Assembly (NCBI RefSeq): GCF_029502005.1 | Contig: NZ_JAMQOT010000002.1 | Span: forward strand, 620,001-684,000 | Direction of reading: 5' to 3' | Origin: Natrinema salsiterrestre | GTDB lineage: Archaea > Halobacteriota > Halobacteria > Halobacteriales > Natrialbaceae | Length of the DNA stretch: 64,000 nt | Part shown: one piece after another, positions 43,564 to 52,491 of the stretch | Layout of the letters: the number at the start of each line of letters is the position of its first letter | Position numbering within the stretch: the stretch's first letter is position 1 | The notes under the pieces: generated by a model | Told to the model about the DNA's origin: nothing | The model's database searches: none | What the model saw: only the letters and a program-made list of their open reading frames with translations | Program-made: the position numbers and the translations under genes

Positions 43564-44820
43564 ATGAGCGTCACTCGAGAGAAAGTCAGCGCGGTCGAGC
43601 CGCCCGAGTTCGCGGTGACGTTGCGCAACGCCGGCCTGGCGGGGGCGGGCGGGGCCGGGTTCCCGACGTACGCCAAGTGGGACAGACTCGAGGAGGTCGA
43701 CTCACTGCTGGTGAACCACCAGGAGAGCGAGCCGAACTACTACATGGACAAGTGGCTGGGCCGGGAGCGAACCGACGAGCTCGTCGCACTGTTCGAGGGG
43801 CTGCTCGATCGCGCGTTCGACCGGATCGTCATCAGCGTCAAGCGAGCGAACCGCGAGGAGTGGATGGGGGACCTCGAGGCCGCGACCGACGCGACGATCT
43901 ACGAGCCGAGCGATCTCCCGATCGACGGGGACGAGACGGGGATCGTCGTCGCCTCCACCGCTGACAAGTACGAGTTCGGGATGGAGACCGTGCTCATGCG
44001 GATCGTCGCGGACGTCGTGATGCAGGGGGACGAGCTCCCGATGGATCACGGCTGGATCGTCCAGAACACGGAAACGCTCTACAACGTCTACCGCGCGCTC
44101 GTCGACGGCGAGCCGACGACCGAGAAGTTCGTCCACGTCGACGGCCGCGTCCCGACCCATCGGTTCCTTCGGGTGCCGATCGGGACGCCCGCGACGGCCC
44201 TCCTCGAGGCGGCGGGTCGAACCGACGGGCTCGCGGAGAACGAGGTCATCCTCGACGGCGGGCCCGGGTGGTGTTTCGAGATCGAGCGGCCGCCGGAGCG
44301 CTTCGGCGTCCGCAAGCGGACGAACTGTCTGCTCGTGATGGAGGAGTCGGTCGTCGCGGAGAACCGAATCGGGAGCGGCGGGCGAGTCAACGTCCTCGCG
44401 CCGGCGGCGTGGAAACAGTCGAGTCACGAGACGGAGCCGACGGAGACGCTCGAGCCCGATCGGGTCGAAGTCCCGCTGATCACGAACCCCGACTTCGAGG
44501 GCGTGGTGACGCCCAGCGAGCCGATCGTCCGGGCCGACGACGAGGTCGAGTCGGGCGAAATGATCGCCCAACCGGCCGACGGAATCAGCGTCGCCCAGCA
44601 CGCGTCGATCACCGGGACGGTCGCGGGCGTCGGCGATCGGTCGATCACGATCGAGCGCGACGAGGACCCGTCGACGGGCGCAGCCGAGACGGACGCCGCG
44701 GACGCGGCCGACCCACATCGAATCTACTGGACGTGGTGCGCGGAGTGTGGCCGGTACCTCCCGGAACCACAGCTGAGGGCGATCAGTCCGACCGAATTCG
44801 TCTGTAGCCGCTGTCGGTGA
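43564..44820 (+). CDS. RnfC/PduS/NuoF-like SLBB-domain protein with C-terminal zinc ribbon
   Basis: 418 residues. GLAGAGGAGFPTYAKW is the FMN/NAD-site glycine motif of RnfC, PduS and NuoF-like proteins. LLVNHQESEPNYYMDKWLG, WIVQNTETLYNVYRAL and RFLRVPIGTPATALLEAAG (SLBB region) keep the family order. The ferredoxin-type CxxCxxC clusters of RnfC and NuoF are absent. Instead the C-terminus has a zinc ribbon (CAECGRYL and CSRCR). Probably a soluble flavin-linked electron carrier or regulatory derivative; annotated elsewhere as NADH dehydrogenase-like. No partner subunit nearby. Confidence 0.8.
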   Translation: MSVTREKVSAVEPPEFAVTLRNAGLAGAGGAGFPTYAKWDRLEEVDSLLVNHQESEPNYYMDKWLGRERTDELVALFEGLLDRAFDRIVISVKRANREEWMGDLEAATDATIYEPSDLPIDGDETGIVVASTADKYEFGMETVLMRIVADVVMQGDELPMDHGWIVQNTETLYNVYRALVDGEPTTEKFVHVDGRVPTHRFLRVPIGTPATALLEAAGRTDGLAENEVILDGGPGWCFEIERPPERFGVRKRTNCLLVMEESVVAENRIGSGGRVNVLAPAAWKQSSHETEPTETLEPDRVEVPLITNPDFEGVVTPSEPIVRADDEVESGEMIAQPADGISVAQHASITGTVAGVGDRSITIERDEDPSTGAAETDAADAADPHRIYWTWCAECGRYLPEPQLRAISPTEFVCSRCR

Positions 44821-44856
44821 CGCCGCTATCGGCGCTGGCACCCGTCGATAGCCCCG

Positions 44857-45018
44857 CTACCGTAAACACGGTCGAACGTCCGTCGACCGGATCCACGCGG
44901 CCGGATTCTCGCGGTCGCAGATGACCGTCCCGTCGCTCGCGGCGTAACTCACGTACTGGTCGAACGCTCCGTCGGCCGGTACAACCTCATCGTCGCGTCG
45001 TTCGGTGTTCGTTCGCAT
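44857..45018 (-). CDS. Small haloarchaeal protein (DUF7331-like)
   Basis: 53 residues from ATG 45018. FDQYVSYAASDGTVICDREN followed by PAAWIRSTD matches the compact haloarchaeal family (DYVSYxxxDG...DRENPxAW) that I recall as DUF7331. Function unknown. The annotated upstream extension has no conserved features. Confidence 0.72.
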   Translation of the reverse strand: MRTNTERRDDEVVPADGAFDQYVSYAASDGTVICDRENPAAWIRSTDVRPCLR

Positions 45019-45198
45019 TGGGTGACTCCTGCCGGTCACAGCGGGTGGCCGGTGGCTGACTGCCGTATCGGACGAGCGGGGAAAAGGGCTCCGTGGAAGC
45101 ACTACTAGTGTGGTTATATCTCTCCCGCGCAGGCCGCCGTCACCGACCGCCCCGAAACCAGAGAGCGGTGCGATCGCCGACCGCAGCGGAGCTCGTAC

Positions 45199-45636
45199 CT
45201 ACGAATGAGCCGGCTCTTCGTCGGACGCCTCGGACTCGAGTCGCGTCGTACACCAGTGACAGAACGCGAGGTCCTCGTCGATCTCCTTCCCGCATTCGGG
45301 ACAGGTCGGACCGTCCGTCGTGTCGGCCCCGCTCGGCGGGTACCCGAGCGCGCGAAACGTCGCGTCGATCGCGGCGAACAGGGCGATAAACGAGAGGAGG
45401 AACTGCGTCATCGAGTCGGTCTCTTCGGACATCACGTCCGCGTACGCGGTGATTTCGTCGACACTCGTTATCGGGCCGGCGGCCGCGAGCTGTTCGATCG
45501 GGAGGAAGAGGGCGCTCGCCGAGAGGAAGAGGCCGGCGAACAGGGCGGCGCGGAGCCAGTCCCGAACGAGGACGTGGCCCGCACCGGGCATGATCACCGA
45601 CAGGCCGGCGGCGAGAAGCGCACGGAGCCATGTCAT
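45199..45636 (-). CDS. Membrane protein with C-terminal zinc ribbon
   Basis: 145 residues from ATG 45636. Two or three membrane helices (about 3-22, 30-47, 78-97) are followed by a cytosolic zinc ribbon, TCPECGKEIDEDLAFCHWCT, with CxxC twice. It resembles DUF7575-type haloarchaeal proteins of unknown role. GHVLVRDWLRAALFAGL lies between helices 1 and 2, as in TM2-like small membrane proteins. Confidence 0.78.
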   Translation of the reverse strand: MTWLRALLAAGLSVIMPGAGHVLVRDWLRAALFAGLFLSASALFLPIEQLAAAGPITSVDEITAYADVMSEETDSMTQFLLSFIALFAAIDATFRALGYPPSGADTTDGPTCPECGKEIDEDLAFCHWCTTRLESEASDEEPAHS

Positions 45637-45734
45637 TGTACGTGAGGATGGTAGGGGACCCCGTCCCTTAACATTCCGATTTCGATCACTCTCGAGCGAA
45701 ACGATGGCACTGCTTCGCGAAAACGGACCGCTGT

Positions 45735-46178
45735 CTATTCGTCGCACGCGACAGCAGCGTCGACGGTCGTCTCGATCGTCATCGATCCCGACTCGACCGT
45801 GATTTCGATCGGCAGGCCGCCCGCGGCCACGGCGTCGCCGCAGGGAACGTCGGTAACGTCGATCGATGCGTTCGATCCCGGATCGGCCGACGCGCGGGTC
45901 CGGTCGACGCTCACGTTCTGCCCCCAGTCGCCGACCCGAGATTCGTCGACGGACGCTTCCGTGACCGTTAACTCTTCGTCAACTCGATTCGTCACCGTGA
46001 TCCTCGAGTCGTTCTCACCGCTCGCCTCCGTGTAGAAAGCGACGGGCTGTGCCGACGGATCGTCAGTGACCGCCACCTCGATCGATCGTTCGACGGCGAC
46101 CGAACTCGCGCCGCCGCTCGCGGCGACGAGCGAGACGATCGCGAGGGCGATCATCGCGAGCCCGACTTTCCGGATCAT
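45735..46178 (-). CDS. Secreted DUF1102/CalY-like protein
   Basis: 147 residues. A signal peptide (MIRKVGLAMIALAIVSLVAA) is followed by an all-beta acidic domain beginning VERSIEVAVTDDPSAQPVAF, the pattern of first strands in DUF1102-type proteins. Two Cys (VPCGDAV and VACDE) could form a disulfide. It overlaps the preceding regulator gene by four bases, and the signal peptidase gene lies divergently 0.9 kb upstream. A possible extracellular subunit handled by that peptidase. Confidence 0.65.
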   Translation of the reverse strand: MIRKVGLAMIALAIVSLVAASGGASSVAVERSIEVAVTDDPSAQPVAFYTEASGENDSRITVTNRVDEELTVTEASVDESRVGDWGQNVSVDRTRASADPGSNASIDVTDVPCGDAVAAGGLPIEITVESGSMTIETTVDAAVACDE

Positions 46179-46765
46179 CGCGGCGGCTCACCCCGTCCGA
46201 TTCGGTTTCGGTGAGCGTAGCACGTATGGACGAACGCGGTCACGCCGAACATCGCGACGAAGATCGCCGCGAGCGCCGTCCCGCCGAGTTCGACGAACGG
46301 GAAAATCGCGTACCGGGCGAGGACGGTCAACACCACCCCGATCCCTGCCAGTCCGAGATAGACCTCACTCCAGGGAATGTCGTCGGCCGGAACGTACTCG
46401 AGATACATCTGGAGTTCCGCCGCTTCGTCGGTCAGTTCGACGACGCCTCGAGTCTGATCGTACTCGATCGCCCCGGCGTCGTCGAGCTTCGGCAGGTGTG
46501 ACTGCCGGAGCGCGGTGTAGACCCGCTTCCGTTTCTTCCAGGGAAGCTCGTCAGCCGGGACGTCGTACTCCCAGGACGAGACCGAATCGACGAGCGTCCG
46601 CAGCTCGACTCGTTCCTCGTCGGTCCGCTTGAGATAGTGGAGTACCCACCGCCGCCGTCGATTGCTCAGCATCGTGAATATTTCGTCGCGTGTCAGTTCG
46701 TCAGTCCGTGAATCTCCTCTCGAAGAGAGGTCGTCGGTCACCCCTTCATCCCCCCGTCGGTTCAC
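46175..46765 (-). CDS. Membrane-anchored winged-helix regulator (DUF7344 type)
   Basis: 196 residues. DEIFTMLSNRRRRWVLHYLK is the DUF7344 winged-helix opening; VYTALRQSHLPKLDDAGAIE and YDQTRGVVELTDEA complete the wing. Two membrane helices follow (about 135-155 and 160-180) with a short basic tail. Membrane tethering suggests sensing of envelope state. First gene of a two-gene unit with the secreted protein, divergent from the signal peptidase operon, which it might regulate. Confidence 0.82.
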   Translation of the reverse strand: MNRRGDEGVTDDLSSRGDSRTDELTRDEIFTMLSNRRRRWVLHYLKRTDEERVELRTLVDSVSSWEYDVPADELPWKKRKRVYTALRQSHLPKLDDAGAIEYDQTRGVVELTDEAAELQMYLEYVPADDIPWSEVYLGLAGIGVVLTVLARYAIFPFVELGGTALAAIFVAMFGVTAFVHTCYAHRNRIGRGEPPR

Positions 46766-46782
46766 TCGCCGGTTGCATTGTT

Positions 46783-46885
46783 AAATAATTGTAAACTATA
46801 GCGATCGAACCAGTAATCAGAAGGTTACTTCCGCGTTCTCGGTTGCGAATTAGTTACTATTGGTACCATTCGCGATTATATAAAC
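46783..46885. promoter_or_regulatory. Divergent promoter region of the signal peptidase cluster
   Basis: Two AT-rich blocks: gttaaataattgtaaactata (46780-46800) close to the minus-strand gene and gattatataaacg (46874-46886) facing the plus strand. A six-base inverted repeat gcgaat/attcgc (46845-46850, 46868-46873) sits directly before the second. It is a plausible shared regulatory region. If attatataaa is the TATA box, the signal peptidase mRNA has a leader of about 150 bases. Confidence 0.45.
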
Positions 46886-47061
46886 GAAATGAATTGAACG
46901 GGGACAGAGAGAAAGAAGACGTTACCGAGCGGTCCGCTGACTGCAATCCTCGCCAGCAGTGACGGAAGCCCACCCATAGCAAAAGTGAACAGTCCCGTTC
47001 GGATGAACGACGCGCCGGCGCAGCTCGACGATACGTCGCCGCGTCAGCCGGAGCGTAGAAT

Positions 47062-48225
47062 ATGGCACGAATCAGAACAGACGGTGGGACGGGGCTTCGG
47101 CGAGCGGCGGCGATCGGTATCGTCGCCCTCGTCGGTCTACTGGCGGTCGGTCACGTGCTCGGCGTTCCGATCGGACTCGGCTACGTGGAGACCGGAAGCA
47201 TGGAGCCGACGATCGACGCCGGTGACGGGTTCGTCGCCGTTCCGTCGGCCGTCGCCGGTCCCGTCGAAAACGGAGACGTGGTCGTCTACGACGCACAGGA
47301 GATCGAGGACGGCGGTCTGACGACCCATCGGGTCGTCGAGGAAACGGATCACGGTTACGTGACCCGCGGGGACGCGAATCCGTTCACGGATCAGGACAGC
47401 GGCGAGCCACACGTCACTGACGGACAGATCGTCGCGACGGCGTTGCAGGTAAACGGCGAGGTCGTGACGATCCCTCACCTCGGGACGGTCGCGATGACCG
47501 TCCAGGGGGGACTCGAGTCGGCCCAGTGGTGGCTCGCGTCGACGCTCGGCATCCGAGCGTTGGCAGGCAGTCAGGGACTCTCGTATCTCCTGCTCGGGTT
47601 CGGGCTGCTCGTGACCGGCCTCTCGGTGGTACTGGACGGGCGTGGAACGCCCGATCGCGGACGCTCTCGATCGCACGCGCGCAAAGACGCGTTCGACGCC
47701 CGACGGCTCGTCGGCGGAATGGCCGTCCTGCTCTTCGCGGTCACGCTCGTGACGATGGTCGCGATGTCGGGATCGGTGGAGATCGGACTCGTGAGCGCGG
47801 AGTTCGACTCGGAACGGCCCGACGTCGTCCCCGTCGGTGAAACGAAGACCCACTCCGCGGAACTGCGAAACGGCGGCGTGTTGCCCGTCGTGTCGATCAC
47901 GGAACCGGCAAGCGACGGGATCGACGTCGACGACGACCCGAGAGTGCTCACTCGCGGCGAGCACGTCGACGCGACCGTCTCGCTGACCGCACCGCCCGAG
48001 ACGGGATACTACCTGCGCTCGTACACGGACCGCCGGTACTTCGCGGTGCTCCCACCGCCGATGATCGCCCGGCTGCACGCCGTCCACCCCTGGGTGGCGA
48101 TGACCACCGTGGCGACCGTCGCTACCGGACTGTTCGTACTGCCGTTCGCGCTCCTCGCGGGCACCGGGACGATCAGGACCCGCTCGCGACAGCGCTCGAG
48201 TTCGACAGGGGGACTTCTGAGGTGA
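47062..48225 (+). CDS. Signal peptidase I (archaeal type) with extended C-terminal membrane domain
   Basis: 387 residues. After a first membrane helix (about 14-34), YVETGSMEPTIDAGDGFVAV holds the catalytic Ser; the archaeal His replacing Lys is in LTTHRVVEETDHGY and the conserved Asp in VTRGDANPFTD. Further helices at about 165-190, 213-237 and 345-370 bracket an external beta domain (240-335). The length is about twice that of a minimal archaeal enzyme. It resembles SipW-type peptidases serving specific substrates; neighbours encode such candidates. Followed after 43 bases by the DUF5305 gene. Confidence 0.88.
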   Translation: MARIRTDGGTGLRRAAAIGIVALVGLLAVGHVLGVPIGLGYVETGSMEPTIDAGDGFVAVPSAVAGPVENGDVVVYDAQEIEDGGLTTHRVVEETDHGYVTRGDANPFTDQDSGEPHVTDGQIVATALQVNGEVVTIPHLGTVAMTVQGGLESAQWWLASTLGIRALAGSQGLSYLLLGFGLLVTGLSVVLDGRGTPDRGRSRSHARKDAFDARRLVGGMAVLLFAVTLVTMVAMSGSVEIGLVSAEFDSERPDVVPVGETKTHSAELRNGGVLPVVSITEPASDGIDVDDDPRVLTRGEHVDATVSLTAPPETGYYLRSYTDRRYFAVLPPPMIARLHAVHPWVAMTTVATVATGLFVLPFALLAGTGTIRTRSRQRSSSTGGLLR

Positions 48226-48268
48226 CAGTTATGCACACGAGAGTTTCGACACCAGAGAGGGATCGACA

Positions 48269-49420
48269 GTGAACAGCGATCGGCTGCTCGTACGGGCGCG
48301 AGCCGTACTGGACGAGTGGTTCGTCGTCGCCGTCGTCGCGTTGCTCGCGCTCGCGCTCGTCGGCGGCTGGGGTGCCTACGCGTCTGCCACCGGTCCCGCC
48401 GAGCAAACGGACCGAGAGACGGTTGCGGCGTGGTCCGGGGTCGGCGGCTTCGACCACAGTGCAGAAGTACGGGCGGACAACGAGGTATACCCGGTCGGAA
48501 CGGAGCTTTCGGACCGATCGGTCTACTTCACTCGAGTGACGCCCGAACTCGAGGGTACCTTTCAGTACCGATACGACGCCGATGCCGGCGACCTGACCGT
48601 CGACATCGAGCTCGAGCGGGTGATACGAGCCGCCGACGACGAACGGGAGTACTGGGAAGTGAACGACACGATCGCAGCGACGACGGCCGAGGGCCTCGAG
48701 CCCGGCGAGGAGGCCACGACCTCGTTCGCGGTCGACGTTCCCGCGACGGTAAACGAGAGCGAGCGCATCGAGGAGAGCCTCGGCGGGTCGCCCGGTTCCG
48801 TGGAGACGGCCGTCGTCGCGAACGTAACGATGGAGGGAACCGTCGATGGCGAACCCGTCGAGCGGACCGAGCGCTACGAACTCGCGATCGCGCCGGACGG
48901 CTCCACGTACGGCGTCGACGGGCCGACGGCGGACCGACGCACACAGACACGCGAGCGGGCGGAAACCGTCCAGACGGCGAGTTCGGCCGGATTCGGCGGT
49001 CCGCTCGGCTCCGTCCTCCTGCTGTTCGCCTCGGTCTGTGGGCTCGGCGGGCTCGCGATCGCCCGAGTCAGGGGGACGCTCGCGCCCTCCGAACGGGAAC
49101 TCGAGCGCCTCCGTGCCGAATACGAACGCGAAGAGTTCGACGACTGGATCTCGCGAGGCTCGCTCCCCGCCGACATCCGCGAGCGGTCGCAGATTACGGT
49201 GTCGACGCTCGAGGACCTGGTCGATATCGCGATCGACTGCGATCGGCGCGTGCTCGAGGACGAATCGGCCGGTGGGTATTACGTGGTCGACGGGGAGTCG
49301 CTGTACGCGTACGAGCCGGAGGCGTTTGAGGACGGCTCGAGCGACGGTGTCCATCTCTTCGAGGAGGAACGAACCGACGACGGGGACGCTGGTACTGACG
49401 CGTCGAACGACGACTCGTAA
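48269..49420 (+). CDS. DUF5305 membrane protein
   Basis: 383 residues. One N-terminal helix (about 17-38), an external beta-rich domain (about 40-240, with YFTRVTPELEGTFQYRYDAD), a second helix (about 245-265) and a cytosolic C-terminal domain (280-383, with ELERLRAEYEREEFDDWISR). DUF5305 proteins are found almost only in haloarchaea beside signal peptidase I genes, as here. It may assist substrate handling or assembly. Function not established. Confidence 0.82.
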   Translation: MNSDRLLVRARAVLDEWFVVAVVALLALALVGGWGAYASATGPAEQTDRETVAAWSGVGGFDHSAEVRADNEVYPVGTELSDRSVYFTRVTPELEGTFQYRYDADAGDLTVDIELERVIRAADDEREYWEVNDTIAATTAEGLEPGEEATTSFAVDVPATVNESERIEESLGGSPGSVETAVVANVTMEGTVDGEPVERTERYELAIAPDGSTYGVDGPTADRRTQTRERAETVQTASSAGFGGPLGSVLLLFASVCGLGGLAIARVRGTLAPSERELERLRAEYEREEFDDWISRGSLPADIRERSQITVSTLEDLVDIAIDCDRRVLEDESAGGYYVVDGESLYAYEPEAFEDGSSDGVHLFEEERTDDGDAGTDASNDDS

Positions 49421-49892
49421 GCGATCGACGGACGCCGTAGTCCGTACCGATCGCTCTGTTTTCGACTCGAGTCACTACCGATCGTTCGGTGGGTCGTGGC
49501 GGCTCTCGGACAGCGACGGGTCCGAGCGTAATAATCTGCCCTGAATTTCCGATTCGCTAACCGTTCGGGACTGTTTTCGAACGACTACAGACGGTCCCTG
49601 TCAGTGAATCCGCTGCGAATTGGGTCTGGTACCCTCGAGATTGCTCGAGTATGAGGAAACAGAGTCCCCGGCTTATCACTCGACTAGTATCGCTGCAGTC
49701 AGTGGCTGAATTCGATTAGGCGGAGTACGGAGTGTCGATACCGAACTGCAGGGCTCGTGTGTCGAACCTCCTGTCAGTGTATACACAAGGTGTGGGACGG
49801 GCATGGGCTGGAATGCATGCGTTCGGATACGATGCCATGCCGTCGGGCGATGATTGGCCGGAGAGCCGAGCGCACAGGAAGTGGTGAAAACT
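49421..49892. other. 472-base region before the DUF1102 gene
   Basis: No gene supported; both long frames lack family features. It contains a perfect palindrome gtgtatacac (49777-49786) about 107 bases before ATG 49893 and a ctgcagt/actgcag pair (49693-49699, 49745-49751). GC is lower than in nearby genes. Confidence 0.5.
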
Positions 49893-50507
49893 ATGGAACG
49901 ACGTAAATTCATGCTCGGTGTGGGATCGCTCGCTGCCGGCTCGGCGGCTACAATCGGAACCGGTGCGTTCAACGAAGTACAGGCGGATCGAACCGTGTCG
50001 ATTGAAACTGCGTCCGACGCAGACGCGTACCTCAAATTCGTAGATCAGAGTCACTACGCGCAGATGACCGGCACCCCGGGAACGATTCAACTGAACTTCG
50101 ACAGTAGTAATCAGACCGGCGAGGGGGGAACGGGGTTGAATGCGAATGCGACGACACAGTTCCTTCACCTGTTTGATATCGAGAACCAAGGAACCCAGAC
50201 GGTCGGGATTCAGATCGACACTGATGCGCTGAACGCTGCGCTGGATGCACAATCTTCGAACGGTGACCCTCAGTTCCACTTCTTCGTCGGCGAACACGGG
50301 GGATCTACCCTTGATGGTTACGACAAGAGTGATATGAGAAGTACACTACCGTATAATAATCCATCCGCAGACCCGCGGGTCCTGAAGCCTGGTGAGACAC
50401 TCAAGGTTGGCTGTTACATAGTCTCCCACGATGGCAACTGGGATGTTGAGGAGACTGTAACAGTCAACGCACTAACGAAATCGAACGCTGCGGCGGTCTC
50501 AAACTAG
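49893..50507 (+). CDS. Secreted DUF1102 (SipW-dependent CalY/TasA-like) protein
   Basis: 204 residues. MERRKFMLGVGSLAAGSAAT is a short signal region followed by GTGAFNEVQADRTVSIETA, the characteristic junction of haloarchaeal DUF1102 proteins, where the mature chain starts with a first beta strand. The rest is beta-rich and Asn/Asp/Gly-rich (TTQFLHLFDIENQGTQTVGI, then PRVLKPGETLKVGCYIVS) and less GC-rich than the window. Bacterial TasA/CalY and archaeal bundling pili share this general design. It is likely a matrix or pilus-like subunit processed by the peptidase encoded 1.7 kb upstream. Converges on aroD. Confidence 0.75.
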   Translation: MERRKFMLGVGSLAAGSAATIGTGAFNEVQADRTVSIETASDADAYLKFVDQSHYAQMTGTPGTIQLNFDSSNQTGEGGTGLNANATTQFLHLFDIENQGTQTVGIQIDTDALNAALDAQSSNGDPQFHFFVGEHGGSTLDGYDKSDMRSTLPYNNPSADPRVLKPGETLKVGCYIVSHDGNWDVEETVTVNALTKSNAAAVSN

Positions 50508-50524
50508 ATCGTCTCCAGTTAGTC

Positions 50525-51211
50525 CTATATTTTACAATCACAGATAGTACTTACAATAGCGTCTAGTGTTTTCAAATCGTACTGCCCCGGCGCAGTCGCC
50601 TCCTCGGGATCGACGGGCGCGTACCCGATCTTCGAACCGTATACAGGCGCCACCGCCCGCGTGTGACTCCCCACTTCACCCATCGCCATCGTCGCGACGG
50701 TATCGCCGTGCGAGGTCAGTTGCTCAGTCGCGGACAACAACGCGATCGTATCGGCCTTCGACTCGGCCGTGACGGCCAGCTTCGCGACGTCCGCGTACTT
50801 GCTCGCCTCGGTCAGCGTCCGCACCAGTTCATTCCGAGGCGGCGTGCCCTCGAAGTCGTGAGCCGACGCGACGATCGAGACGTCGCGATCCCGAGCCGTC
50901 TCGAGCAGGTCGTCGGCCGCGCCCTCCAGAATCGACTCGAGTTCCACGTCGATCGCGCCGACGTCGTCGAGCGCGCTCGCGTCGGCCAGCGCCTCGAGCC
51001 GCCCCTCGTCGCCGGCCTCCCCGCCCTCCCATTCGGCGCGGTTCGTCGCGAGGATCGGCAACTCGCCGTCGTACGCCTCGAGCGCGGCCAGCGGCTCGTC
51101 GGTCAGGTCCATTCGAAACTCGATCGCGTCGGCGTGCTCGCGGGCCGCGGTTTCGTCCGAGAGATCCGCCGTCGACGCTGCGAGGACGAACGAATCGAAC
51201 TGTAGTCCCAT
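50525..51211 (-). CDS. aroD: 3-dehydroquinate dehydratase, type I
   Basis: 228 residues, TIM barrel, dehydrating 3-dehydroquinate to 3-dehydroshikimate. AIEFRMDL gives the substrate-binding residues; the catalytic His is in IVASAHDFEGTPP and the Schiff-base Lys in ADVAKLAVTAES. MAMGEVGSHTRAVAPVYGSK and YAPVDPEEATAPGQY close the active site. Normal length. It links 3-dehydroquinate synthase II (42.1 kb) to aroE (0.2 kb). Followed upstream on the same strand by TFB. Confidence 0.95.
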   Translation of the reverse strand: MGLQFDSFVLAASTADLSDETAAREHADAIEFRMDLTDEPLAALEAYDGELPILATNRAEWEGGEAGDEGRLEALADASALDDVGAIDVELESILEGAADDLLETARDRDVSIVASAHDFEGTPPRNELVRTLTEASKYADVAKLAVTAESKADTIALLSATEQLTSHGDTVATMAMGEVGSHTRAVAPVYGSKIGYAPVDPEEATAPGQYDLKTLDAIVSTICDCKI

Positions 51212-51268
51212 TGCTCCCCAGTGGGAGCGAGACCGACAAAAACGGTATCGGTTCGATGCGGTCCGAAC

Positions 51269-52249
51269 TCAGGCCATCCCGATTGTCTCCTCGGCCTCGA
51301 GGAGCTCGTGGTAGCGGTTGCGGATGGTGACTTCGGAGATGTCGGCGACGTCGGAGACCGCGGCCTGCGTGGTCTTCTCGTTCGTCAGCAACGCGGCGGC
51401 GTACACTGCGGCCGCGGCGAGGCCGACCGGCGACTTGCCCGAGTGGACGCCCTTCTCCTTGGCGTTCTGGAGGAGACTGCGCGCGCGGTGTTCGGCCTCG
51501 TCGGAGAGCTCGAGCCCCGAGGCGAAGCGGGGGACGTAGCTCTCGGGGTCGGCGGGCTGGACCTCGAGCCCGAGTTCGCGGACCACGTAGCGGTAGGTGC
51601 GCGCGATCTCGTTTTTCTCGACGCGGGAGACGTCCGCGATCTCGTCGAGGCTCCGGGGGACGCCGGCCTGACGGGCGGCGGCGTAGACGCAGGCCGTCGA
51701 GACGCCCTCGATGGAGCGGCCCGGGAGGAGGTCCTCGTCGAGCGCGCGGCGGTAGATCACCGACGCGGTCTCGCGGACGTTCGTCGGGAGCCCCAGCGCG
51801 GACGCCATCCGGTCGATCTCGCCGAGCGCTTGCTTCAGGTTGCGTTCCTTGGAGTCGCGGGTCCGGAAGCGCTCGTTCCACTTGCGCAGGCGCTGCATCT
51901 TCTCCCGTTGCCGGGATCCCAGGGAGTTCCCGTAGGCGTCCTTGTTCCGCCAGTCGATGTTGGTCGAGAGTCCCTTGTCGTGCATCGTGTTCGTCGTGGG
52001 CGCGCCCACGCGGGACTTCTCGTTCTTTTCCGCGGCGTCGAACGCGCGCCACTCCGGCCCGCGGTCGACGGAGTCCTCCTCGACGACCAGTCCGCAGTCC
52101 TCACAGACGGTTTCGCCGTGTTCGTCGTCGACGACGAGATTGCCGGCACACTCGGGACAGGCCAGCTCCTGCTCCTCGCTTTCGGTCTCCTGTTCGTTCG
52201 TTTCGGGTTCGCTACGTCGTACTCTCGTGTTCGATGGTGCGTTAGTCAT
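51269..52249 (-). CDS. tfb: Transcription initiation factor IIB
   Basis: 326 residues from ATG 52249. N-terminal zinc ribbon: LACPECAGNLVVDDEHGETV then CEDCGLVVEEDSVDRGPEWR (B-reader). Two cyclin repeats: LPTNVRETASVIYRRALDED with GRSIEGVSTACVYAAARQAG, and LELSDEAEHRARSLL with GKSPVGLAAAAVYAAALLTN, ending in DISEVTIRNRYHELLEAEET. It recruits RNA polymerase at TATA/BRE promoters. Haloarchaea carry several TFBs; which paralogue this is cannot be told. Confidence 0.96.
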   Translation of the reverse strand: MTNAPSNTRVRRSEPETNEQETESEEQELACPECAGNLVVDDEHGETVCEDCGLVVEEDSVDRGPEWRAFDAAEKNEKSRVGAPTTNTMHDKGLSTNIDWRNKDAYGNSLGSRQREKMQRLRKWNERFRTRDSKERNLKQALGEIDRMASALGLPTNVRETASVIYRRALDEDLLPGRSIEGVSTACVYAAARQAGVPRSLDEIADVSRVEKNEIARTYRYVVRELGLEVQPADPESYVPRFASGLELSDEAEHRARSLLQNAKEKGVHSGKSPVGLAAAAVYAAALLTNEKTTQAAVSDVADISEVTIRNRYHELLEAEETIGMA

Positions 52250-52491
52250 ACGATGGCGATTGCTGCCCGGCCGAACCGATCGCAAAAGCCCGGACGGTTC
52301 CGTTACCTCCCACGTTCAGAGACTCGATGGTTAAGGGTTTCGGAATCCCGGCCCCACATCCCGCGAAAACGGGTAATTCGGGCGAAAGAGCATGATAGAT
52401 ATGAACAGTGACCCGGCGGATAACGTGTCGGCTGACAGCCAGTGTGCGGTCGAAGCGGAGGTGCCAACTGTCGCCCGTTCGAACTGCCGAC

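Noticed and set aside
49676-50035. Minus-strand frames overlapping the DUF1102 upstream region
   Set aside because: They run across the start of a well-supported plus-strand gene and lack any feature.
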